From: a virus
Reading direction: 5' to 3' (one strand)
Virus record (IMG/VR): IMGVR_UViG_3300045919_000302
Location: 1-64,000 of that record
Length of the DNA stretch: 64,000 nucleotides
Shown in pieces: positions 57,775 to 64,000 of the stretch. Each line of letters starts with the position of its first letter. Position 1 is the stretch's first letter. The position numbers and the translations under genes are program-made. The notes under the pieces were generated by a model, which worked only from the letters and a program-made list of their open reading frames with translations, had not been told where the DNA came from and made no database searches.

Positions 57775-58421
57775 TCTCCACCTCCGCCGCCAGAATCACC
57801 GCCAGAGTCTCCGCCGCTCGACCCGGAGTCGCTCGAAGACGAACTCGTATCCATGGAGCCGCCTGTATCCACGCTCGCTGCCTCAGCGGCCGGCGCTTCG
57901 GGCTCAGGGCCTTCATTGCGAGCGTCGGCCGGCACATCCCCGGGGTTCCGCTCGGCCTCTGACGCCGCACCCTCCTGGGCTTCGGCCATCCGGGCTTCCT
58001 CTTCGATCTGCTCTTGGGTGAGGGGGATGCCATTGTCCATGCTCTCGGGGATATCCACACGAGCTTCATCCTGAACTCGGTCCTGTGACGGGGCCAAGCT
58101 GCTCTTGGTCCAGCTTCCTCCGGGCGGGAGAGAGGATCCATAGCTGGTGTAATAATTCGTGGTGGCCGGGTTCATTTGTCCAGGACTGAAAAGCCAATAG
58201 TAATACCACCAGTCTCCTGTCGTATCGCGATAGGCGTAGCCCCCCTTGCATTGATCTCCGCCACACTCGGGGCGAAGCTTCTTCACCTGAAGCGACTGGG
58301 TGACTACCTGATGCTTGCGGCTCGGTTTATGGATGACTCCAAGTCCAAAGAGGACGACGATACCCAGAAGCACCAGCATGAACCCAACCAGGAACTCTGC
58401 CTGACCCTTATTATTACGCAT
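57771..58421 (-). CDS. Membrane-anchored low-complexity protein
   Basis: 216 aa with AAGGAG upstream. An N-terminal helix (FLVGFMLVLLGIVVLFGLG) anchors it. A Cys/aromatic-rich middle (CGGDQCKGGYAYRDTTGDW) may be disulphide-linked outside the membrane. The C-terminal 90 residues are Ala/Glu/Ser/Gly-rich. Possible host-envelope modifier. Confidence 0.55.
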   Translation of the reverse strand: MRNNKGQAEFLVGFMLVLLGIVVLFGLGVIHKPSRKHQVVTQSLQVKKLRPECGGDQCKGGYAYRDTTGDWWYYYWLFSPGQMNPATTNYYTSYGSSLPPGGSWTKSSLAPSQDRVQDEARVDIPESMDNGIPLTQEQIEEEARMAEAQEGAASEAERNPGDVPADARNEGPEPEAPAAEAASVDTGGSMDTSSSSSDSGSSGGDSGGDSGGGGGE

Positions 58422-58515
58422 GTGTTTTCTCCTTGTGCGTATGCGACGGATGAGTGATCCGCCAAATGAGCGCCATGGCCAGGGTCGATCCCAGGCACAT
58501 CGCGTGAATCGCCAC
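58414..58515 (-). CDS. Tiny membrane peptide
   Basis: 33 aa from a GTG; hydrophobic middle (MCLGSTLAMALIWRIT) and basic end. No clear ribosome-binding site; it lies between two better-supported genes. Uncertain. Confidence 0.35.
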   Translation of the reverse strand: MAIHAMCLGSTLAMALIWRITHPSHTHKEKTHA

Positions 58516-58530
58516 CCGTCTGTGCGTACC

Positions 58531-58722
58531 TCATGACTTCTTCTCCCTCTTGCGCTTGGCGTGCTCGATCAGCTCTTTCGTCCACTCCTTGCCGACCTTC
58601 TTCAGTTCGCGCTCGGAGTACTTCGAAACGCAGAAGCCCTCGCGCTCGTTGAACAGAAAGTTAGGAAGGCTCGGCAACCGGACTGAGCTGCGCTCGTCCA
58701 GTCTGATCATTTTGTGATGCAT
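58531..58722 (-). CDS. Small basic protein
   Basis: 63 aa, Lys/Arg-rich at the end (EWTKELIEHAKRKREKKS). Overlaps the end of the helicase gene by 62 bases. Function unknown. Confidence 0.5.
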   Translation of the reverse strand: MHHKMIRLDERSSVRLPSLPNFLFNEREGFCVSKYSERELKKVGKEWTKELIEHAKRKREKKS

Positions 58723-61432
58723 GTTCTTGAACCGTATTCGCGTCAGTACGAACCGTCAAGGACTTATCGAGGTAACGCTGCGCGAGAAGTTTGATTCGAG
58801 ACTCGTCTGAATGCTGAGCTTGAAGCGGGGAGTTGGGATCCACAATCCCCTGCGCCTGGGACGCCTTGAGCCCGAGCAAATCAATCATGGGCGGATCCGA
58901 TCCGCTGTCGCTCACGCAGTAGATCGCGGTGACTTGATTCTTCTGGCCGTCGCGTCGGAGTCTCCCGATCAGCTGCTCATGCACGGCCGGACTCCAATCC
59001 AGTTCGCCGATCACAACCAGAGATCCCCGCTCCTGAAGGCCGTCAAGCCCCACTCCGGATCTGAGTGAGATAATAAACAGGTTCGTCTTGCCACTGACAA
59101 ACGCTTCCTTCGCTTCGTTCTTCTGGGTCGGAGACTCGGTGCCCGTGTACATGACGGGCCTGTAGGCGGCCAATTCCTTGAGCCAGATCTCGTAGCAATT
59201 GTGAACGATGGTGAAGTCATCCAAAAGAAACAGGTGGTCGCCATCAGTCTCGAACCCGTAAAAGTGATCAACCCCTACCGATTCAATTTCGAAGCCGACC
59301 CGCAAGACGTTCTTGTTGATCCTCCTGGCGTCAGGACGCTTCCTGGAGATGACAGGGATCTTGGATAGATCACCGGAGATGCTCACGCGGTAAGCAAGAC
59401 TGACTGACCCATCCTTCTTTCCATACCCGCTGTGAACTTCAAACGGCCCACTCAGATATGCGGCCAAGCCTAGAGATCTGCACAACCATTCCACATCCTC
59501 GGCAAGCCTCTTGTTTGTATTTGAAAATTCGGCACCGCATCCATTTCTGTACACGTGCCCATCCGAATCTAGCAGTCCCGCCAGTAATTCGCGCCTCTCT
59601 TGAATGGATGCAGTCTTGTATTTCACGGGGATGTGCTTGTTTCTCTTGAGACCCAGATCCCTGAACTCAGAGAGCACCCTGTTGAAGCCATTCCCTTTGC
59701 CGCACGAGAGCCTCAGGTGGAAAGCCTCACTGGCTCCAGTCCTACCCGGTGCTAGGTACTTTCTGACAAGTAAGTCATGCCGGTCTGCGATGGTCTGGAA
59801 TTTATCTTCCACCTCAGCGTCCATGGTGGCGATGCCGAGCATGGCAAGCCTTGAGTCGCCGTTTCCGAGCCAGTACCCTAGAAGCCATGGCTCGAACACC
59901 GTCCCTGAGCTTGGGAAAGTAATCTGATCCGACCGCATTAAAGTATAATTGCGCCGCGCCCTGTCGCTCTTCTTTGCAAACTCAGAGGCCGTGATATCAA
60001 CGATCTTGAACTTCCTCTTGTTGTTGTATGACAAGGTGAGAATGTGACCCTCGCTGCAAACGAAAGGCTTGCCCTTCTTTGGGGTAACCTTCAGCATTTT
60101 ACCGCTGCCGCGAACAAGGGAGAGAACCCTGCGAGGACCAGAGTCCGGACCCATCACTAGGTCGCCGACCGCCACTTCCTCCACTGGAACTGAAGTGCCG
60201 TCGTACCTCATCACTCTCGTGCCCCGCGCAAAGCAGTCCCGGTGCCACCCGGCCAGCACCACGGGCTCTCCGGCCTCCAGGAGGACCTTCACGTACTCGG
60301 CGACGTACTTAGCCTTGGAGACCCCGGTAACCTGCCTGACCATGATGTCCAGCTCGCGGGCAGCCTGGCCTCGCTCGACGAAAGATCCGGTCGTGGCCTT
60401 GAGAGCCAGCTTCTTGGCCAGCTCCTCGATGTTCTTCACGGCTTCTTCGTCGTGGCCTACGGGCTCGATGATCACGTTCGTGGGCGGAAGCTCGCGGCCG
60501 ACCTCCTCGCGGGTCCGGCGGATGAACAGGAACTGCTCGCGGAGGTGGGTGCCCAGGGCCTTCGGATCCTTGACCGTGTCACCCCAGCCTGCCCACTCCC
60601 GCATGAAGTCGTCGGACCTGCCCAGGCATCCCTCCTTCATCAGGTTCAGGATGTTGTAGATCTCGGCCCCCTTGTTGTAGATCGGGGTGGCCGACAGGCC
60701 GAGCACATGGCTCACCGTCTTGCTTAGGTTCTTCGCGGCCAGGTACTTCTGGGAGTCAGATTTACGAAGCTCCTGGATCTCGTCGAACACCACCGACTTG
60801 AACGGGCGCATCCCGTAGATGTCGGACCACCCGGCAAGGCACGAATACTTCATGATATAGACGTCGGCCGGCGGGAGCGAGTAGGGCTTCGTGCCTTTCA
60901 CGAGATGGACCGAGCAGTCGGTGAACTTCGCAATCTGGTCTCGCCACTGGGTGGGCAGGTGGGTCTGGACGACGACCACTGCCGGCAGCAACTCGGGCTG
61001 AGTGAACGACCCGACTGCCAGGGGAGTTTTGCCCACTCCAACTGGGTCTCCGACCAGCAGTGCTCCGTTCTTGAGGTAGATCTCCAAGCCCTGGGCCTGG
61101 TAGTCACGGAGAGGGAGCTTCAGCTTGAACTCCTTGGGCTTGTAGTCCGGCCTGGCAATTCGCTCCAGATCATCCAGGCGGGTGATATGGGCATCCCTCT
61201 GGGCGTGGAGATGGGCCAGATCCAGAGACGAGATCGCGAGCGGGAAGCGATCGATGAACCAGGAGATCTCTCGGCAGAACTCGGGCGTATCCTGAAAGGT
61301 GAACGGGGCCACCTGGGTCTTCCGGATCCCTTGGTAGATCGACTTCAGCTTGATGACGACGTGGGGCTCGATCTCCGGGATGACCCACAGGCCCACATCC
61401 CGATGGAGAACGAGCTTGCCGTAGGACCTCAC
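58661..61432 (-). CDS. SNF2-type helicase interrupted by an intein
   Basis: 923 aa precursor (577 aa after removal of a 346-aa intein) from a GTG at 61432 with AGGGG six bases upstream and a GTGA overlap. Helicase motifs are I (LLVGDPVGVGKTPLAV), II (SVVFDEIQEL), III (LGLSATPIYNK) and VI (HEQLIGRLRRDGQ). Such enzymes remodel or unwind nucleic acid; in T4 the related UvsW works in recombination. The intein splits the C-terminal helicase half at HRD|CYEIW. The neighbour encodes a nuclease. Confidence 0.85.
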   Translation of the reverse strand: MRSYGKLVLHRDVGLWVIPEIEPHVVIKLKSIYQGIRKTQVAPFTFQDTPEFCREISWFIDRFPLAISSLDLAHLHAQRDAHITRLDDLERIARPDYKPKEFKLKLPLRDYQAQGLEIYLKNGALLVGDPVGVGKTPLAVGSFTQPELLPAVVVVQTHLPTQWRDQIAKFTDCSVHLVKGTKPYSLPPADVYIMKYSCLAGWSDIYGMRPFKSVVFDEIQELRKSDSQKYLAAKNLSKTVSHVLGLSATPIYNKGAEIYNILNLMKEGCLGRSDDFMREWAGWGDTVKDPKALGTHLREQFLFIRRTREEVGRELPPTNVIIEPVGHDEEAVKNIEELAKKLALKATTGSFVERGQAARELDIMVRQVTGVSKAKYVAEYVKVLLEAGEPVVLAGWHRDCFARGTRVMRYDGTSVPVEEVAVGDLVMGPDSGPRRVLSLVRGSGKMLKVTPKKGKPFVCSEGHILTLSYNNKRKFKIVDITASEFAKKSDRARRNYTLMRSDQITFPSSGTVFEPWLLGYWLGNGDSRLAMLGIATMDAEVEDKFQTIADRHDLLVRKYLAPGRTGASEAFHLRLSCGKGNGFNRVLSEFRDLGLKRNKHIPVKYKTASIQERRELLAGLLDSDGHVYRNGCGAEFSNTNKRLAEDVEWLCRSLGLAAYLSGPFEVHSGYGKKDGSVSLAYRVSISGDLSKIPVISRKRPDARRINKNVLRVGFEIESVGVDHFYGFETDGDHLFLLDDFTIVHNCYEIWLKELAAYRPVMYTGTESPTQKNEAKEAFVSGKTNLFIISLRSGVGLDGLQERGSLVVIGELDWSPAVHEQLIGRLRRDGQKNQVTAIYCVSDSGSDPPMIDLLGLKASQAQGIVDPNSPLQAQHSDESRIKLLAQRYLDKSLTVRTDANTVQEHASQNDQTGRAQLSPVAEPS
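59198..60235 (-). mobile_element. Class 1 intein in the SNF2 helicase
   Basis: 346 residues, starting with Cys (CFARGTRVMRYDG) and ending VHN before Cys, as expected for standard splicing. Block B GHILTL is present. The LAGLIDADG endonuclease motifs are LLGYWLGNGD and LLAGLLDSDGH. The C-terminal splice site reads DDFTIVHN|C. Confidence 0.92.
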
Positions 61433-61767
61433 AGCCAGCCCCTGCCAATATTGACAACGTAGCAAGGTTTGCCCAGGATCTGATCGGGGAAGCCCATCGA
61501 GCGATTGGTGATTAAGATAAAAGTTTTTACCTTATCTGACTCGCAGTACCTAAGGCACTGTTTGTAGATCGCTTTCGGCGAGCCTTTAATCTTCACTTCG
61601 ATGGCGATCCCGTCTTCACGGAAGAAGTCGGGTCGGCTCTTCTCGTCGAGCCGGTACTCCGGGATGAAGCCCGGGAGCAGTGGGGCCATCTCAGTCTTGA
61701 GTACGGCCTCAGTGGACAATGAGAAACGGTGGCGCTTCAGTTGCGCCAGGATCTGTTCGAGTTCCAT
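61429..61767 (-). CDS. PD-(D/E)XK nuclease-like protein
   Basis: 112 aa. The core RPDFFREDGIAIEVKIKGSP has the Asp and the Glu-x-Lys of the PD-(D/E)XK fold, and KTFILITNRSMGFP is a likely later strand. It is translationally coupled to the helicase (GTGA overlap). The pair may act together on DNA, as in some VRR-NUC or restriction-like modules. Target unknown. Confidence 0.68.
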   Translation of the reverse strand: MELEQILAQLKRHRFSLSTEAVLKTEMAPLLPGFIPEYRLDEKSRPDFFREDGIAIEVKIKGSPKAIYKQCLRYCESDKVKTFILITNRSMGFPDQILGKPCYVVNIGRGWL

Positions 61768-61781
61768 CGGTGAGCGAGAGG

Positions 61782-61832
61782 CTATTCGAACACGATAAGG
61801 CCGTCAAGAGGAGTGTGGCTCCACAACTTCAT
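61782..61832 (-). CDS. Possible 16-aa peptide
   Basis: A tiny frame (MKLWSHTPLDGLIVFE) with GGGGAAGATC before its ATG, filling the gap between two genes. May be a leader or chance. Confidence 0.25.
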   Translation of the reverse strand: MKLWSHTPLDGLIVFE

Positions 61833-62101
61833 GATCTTCCCCTCTTCAGTCCGTGGACAGGGCAATACGGATCTGTGTGGAATCCGCGACAGGAGCAGGA
61901 AAAGACTTCGCGGAGAATACCCTTGGCAGCCTTCTCATACGCTTCGATCCGCTCTTCGTAAGCCCGGAAGGCGGCAGTCAGACGGCGCTTCAGATCCTGC
62001 ATCTCGACCGCGCTGAACTTGGGTTGCATGCTGTCCACCCAGTCGTTCAGGGTTCGCATGGCCTCACGCTCCGCCCTGGATGAGGCGTCACTGTTTTCCA
62101 T
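61829..62101 (-). CDS. Unknown helical protein with Cys/His end
   Basis: 90 aa with GGAG upstream. Helical body (EMQDLKRRLTAAFRAYEERI) and a Cys/His cluster (SCSCRGFHTDPYCPVHG) that could bind zinc. Function unknown. Confidence 0.5.
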   Translation of the reverse strand: MENSDASSRAEREAMRTLNDWVDSMQPKFSAVEMQDLKRRLTAAFRAYEERIEAYEKAAKGILREVFSCSCRGFHTDPYCPVHGLKRGRS

Positions 62102-62312
62102 TGATCATCTCCTTGAACGGACCCAGGGCGTGATGCATCATGGCGTCTGCTGTATCCATGTTTCCGGCCTCTGCCCTCGCGGTCATGCGTCGGTCACACC
62201 CCGGTCTGGCGCAGGCCCCATGGTAGTCAGAGACCCCGTAGATGATGAACTCAGTCCGCCACTGCCAGTCGTGCAGACCGATGGCGCAGAGGATCTTCCC
62301 CAGGATCTTCAT
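62088..62312 (-). CDS. Unknown small protein
   Basis: 74 aa beginning MKILGKILCAIGLHDWQW; the 'C..G.HDW' pattern with later Cys and Arg resembles small zinc proteins in phages. Overlaps both neighbours. Function unknown. Confidence 0.5.
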   Translation of the reverse strand: MKILGKILCAIGLHDWQWRTEFIIYGVSDYHGACARPGCDRRMTARAEAGNMDTADAMMHHALGPFKEMINGKQ

Positions 62313-62710
62313 CCGGGCCCAGGGCCTCTCGACATCTCCATCGCCATCTTCCCAGCGTCATGCATGGCCATCATCCCGTTTTTACAGCCGCACAAGTAGG
62401 GCTTCGCGCCTAAGATCACTGCCAACTTCTTCTGAGCATCGGTCATCGGGACCGCATCAAACAGTCTGGCCATGACCTCCCGTGACTGCTTGATCTCAAC
62501 GGACTCGTCCATATTTTCTTCCTTCTTTTCTTCGATCGATATTTTGAATCTTCGGTCGCCAACGTAGAACGATCCGACCATGTCAAACGTCCCCAGGGAG
62601 ACTAATTGGTTCAGAAACTTCTGGGTCAGATCCATCGGCTCGGCCAGCAAGTCATCCAGCTTCGGCATCCGCTCCAGGCGCTTTTCTTCTAGGTTGATAA
62701 TGTCAGACAT
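62309..62710 (-). CDS. Unknown protein
   Basis: 133 aa. Helical start, a beta core (GSFYVGDRRFKISIEEKKEE) and Met-rich C terminus. No family recognised. Confidence 0.5.
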   Translation of the reverse strand: MSDIINLEEKRLERMPKLDDLLAEPMDLTQKFLNQLVSLGTFDMVGSFYVGDRRFKISIEEKKEENMDESVEIKQSREVMARLFDAVPMTDAQKKLAVILGAKPYLCGCKNGMMAMHDAGKMAMEMSRGPGPG

Positions 62711-63000
62711 CAGTCCGTAATCCTCCCTGCTTGGATCTCCTCAAGCTTGTACCCGTCATGAACGAGCACGATGCGCTTGGGCTTCCCGTTGGGGTGGGCC
62801 TCGCCGACCAGCTCCTGAGTGCATGCCCCGACCACCACGTCGTCGGCCAATGGTGTCCACTGGCATGGGTTACTTTTCTTGCAGATCCTGGCCTCATGCT
62901 GATTCTGACGCCGGTCAACGCATTCGATCATCGACACCATCGACGCGGTGTTGATGCCGCTGACCGCATAAATCAACTGAAGCGTTGCTAGGGTGATCAT
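62710..63000 (-). CDS. Unknown, possibly exported protein
   Basis: 96 aa from an ATG with GAAGGG upstream. Hydrophobic start (MITLATLQLIYAVSG) and three Cys later. Function unknown. Confidence 0.45.
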   Translation of the reverse strand: MITLATLQLIYAVSGINTASMVSMIECVDRRQNQHEARICKKSNPCQWTPLADDVVVGACTQELVGEAHPNGKPKRIVLVHDGYKLEEIQAGRITD

Positions 63001-63263
63001 TGGTTTTCCCTTCGAGGTAACTCTGAACATGCCTTCAAAGGAGTGCCGTACTCATTGGTTCCGCGAGCATCGGCATACTGCTTGCGAGCGTACTCAATTC
63101 CTCCAAAGTAGGTTTCACTAAGTAGGTAGGACCAGATGACATCTAAATCTTTCCAGCCAGAAAACCATCGATGACACCGAATAACAGCCCCACGGACAGC
63201 GTGGGAACTTTTATACTCGGCTAACTCGGACTTTCTAATTAGTGTCCACCCAAACAGCGTCAT
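62997..63263 (-). CDS. Unknown protein
   Basis: 88 aa with GAGGAAAG upstream (MTLFGWTLIRKSELAEYKSS). Aromatic-rich. No family recognised. Confidence 0.5.
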   Translation of the reverse strand: MTLFGWTLIRKSELAEYKSSHAVRGAVIRCHRWFSGWKDLDVIWSYLLSETYFGGIEYARKQYADARGTNEYGTPLKACSELPRRENQ

Positions 63264-63679
63264 GACTCTTTCCTCTCGCCGCGAGTCGGCTCAAGCAGTT
63301 TGGATGCTGGCACCGGACAACGGCTGCTGTAGCCGTGGTACTTGAGCATTTCCTCGCCCTTCGGCATGGCCTCGCCGCATATCTGGCACCTTCCAGCGGG
63401 AACCGGGGGTTTCTCTTCCACTCGGTCATAGGTCGCCGCAAAGATATCGGGCTTGCACGGATACAGCTCGCCCTTGACCCCTTTGATGATCCAGTCGCCC
63501 TTCTCGACCTTCATCATGCCTTCAAGGGTCTTGACCCAAAGGGTTTCGGTAGTTGGAGTGAAGCTGAGAACCGTGAACGGGTTCACGTCGGATAGCGTCG
63601 CTTCCCACGCGAAGGCGGCCTCCTGAAAACCGTCGTATTGCCACGCCTCAATCTCTACTGGACGTTTACGGAACTTCAT
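63260..63679 (-). CDS. Phage protein with PGDYG-like segment
   Basis: 139 aa. The start KFRKRPVEIEAWQYDGFQE and the segment GDWIIKGVKGELYPCKPDIF are typical of a widespread phage family (DUF-type, sometimes named after its PGDYG motif). A C-terminal zinc-like CQICGEAM is added. Function unknown. Confidence 0.7.
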   Translation of the reverse strand: MKFRKRPVEIEAWQYDGFQEAAFAWEATLSDVNPFTVLSFTPTTETLWVKTLEGMMKVEKGDWIIKGVKGELYPCKPDIFAATYDRVEEKPPVPAGRCQICGEAMPKGEEMLKYHGYSSRCPVPASKLLEPTRGERKES

Positions 63680-63718
63680 TCTGTTTCCCTTTCTTTGCCG
63701 TGCTGCCTCATCGGCATG

Positions 63719-63985
63719 TCATTTCGAGCAGCCGCCATGGGCCAGTTTCGCCGCGTACTCCAGCAACCAGACCTTCGGGGCAATGCTCGCCTTGAGCGCC
63801 GTCTGCGCAGAGCAAACCCCGCCGCCCAGGGCTATGGCCGCGAGAGCGACCACCCAAATGTAATGCATTTCTTGCATGTCATACGCACCGGCGTTCTTAA
63901 CGCGCTCAAGCGCCCACTTGTGGCCCCGCCAAGCGACGTACCCGATAACCGCGAAAACAAGCGTGTCGAAAATGTTCTCGGCCAC
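63719..63985 (-). CDS. Membrane protein (start may lie outside window)
   Basis: 88 aa from a GTG at 63985, but the frame is open to the right edge, so the true start may be further upstream. One hydrophobic helix (IWVVALAAIALGGGVCSA) is clear. Function unknown. Confidence 0.5.
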   Translation of the reverse strand: MAENIFDTLVFAVIGYVAWRGHKWALERVKNAGAYDMQEMHYIWVVALAAIALGGGVCSAQTALKASIAPKVWLLEYAAKLAHGGCSK

Positions 63986-64000
63986 GGCATATTTAACCGC

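Overview
The window is part of a large, T4-like contractile-tailed bacteriophage genome (or a close metagenomic relative). It carries a gp23-like major capsid protein, a gp20-like portal, a prohead protease fused to a scaffold, a large terminase, a tail sheath, three gp19-type tube proteins, a gp53/LysM-type baseplate protein and the start of a tape measure. No integrase or lysogeny repressor was seen. A tubulin/FtsZ-like GTPase, two inteins, free-standing HNH genes and many small unknown genes fit a very large (possibly jumbo) phage. The host cannot be named; lipoproteins and an HldE/RfaE-type kinase hint at a Gram-negative host. Almost everything is transcribed from the minus strand, so gene order reads from high to low coordinates. 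Plus-strand genes are few (2796, 36264, 37550, 46257, 46334).

Layout. 1-11.3 kb holds tail genes: tape-measure start, small chaperone-like genes, LysM protein, RHH regulator, SWIM protein, three tube paralogs, sheath and neck/tail-completion candidates. 10.1-16.2 kb holds head-neck and internal structural candidates, including a 763-aa charged protein. 16.3-17.9 kb is a Mom-like DNA-modification enzyme fused to an HNH/AP2 endonuclease. 18.1-32.5 kb is the head module: terminator, capsid protein, protease-scaffold, a 948-aa protein with an embedded ArdA anti-restriction domain, a 1075-aa protein with a very basic arm, portal, and terminase interrupted by an intein. 32.5-41.7 kb is a group of proteins sharing one N-terminal tag, with the tubulin-like GTPase among them. 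41.7-49.6 kb holds small genes, a GHKL ATPase with an HNH neighbour, a PfkB/HldE-like kinase, two lipoproteins and a CsrA-like protein. 49.6-53.5 kb has two tRNA-like genes flanking a tail-fibre/adhesin cluster. 53.5-64 kb is a dense operon of small genes with a Pth2-type peptidyl-tRNA hydrolase, a Fis-type regulator, a MazG-like protein, a deoxyribosyltransferase-like protein and an intein-containing SNF2 helicase next to a PD-(D/E)XK nuclease.

How it may work together. The most interesting theme is a probable internal-protein (ejectosome-like) system. Seven genes begin, and one large protein contains internally, a short motif of the form E-S-(V/L)-D-x-F-G-(M/L)-P followed by a residue pattern ending in Glu. 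This resembles a T4-type capsid-targeting sequence ending in a prohead-protease site. Cargo with this tag includes a multidomain protein with GNAT, ParB-like and Nudix signatures. The head module also carries two giant proteins assembled from domains normally found in mobile-element anti-restriction genes. With the Mom-like enzyme, this suggests layered protection of entering DNA. A second theme is a family of seven 28-bp near-palindromes, mostly between a stop codon and the next ribosome-binding site. These two systems are inferred from sequence pattern only.
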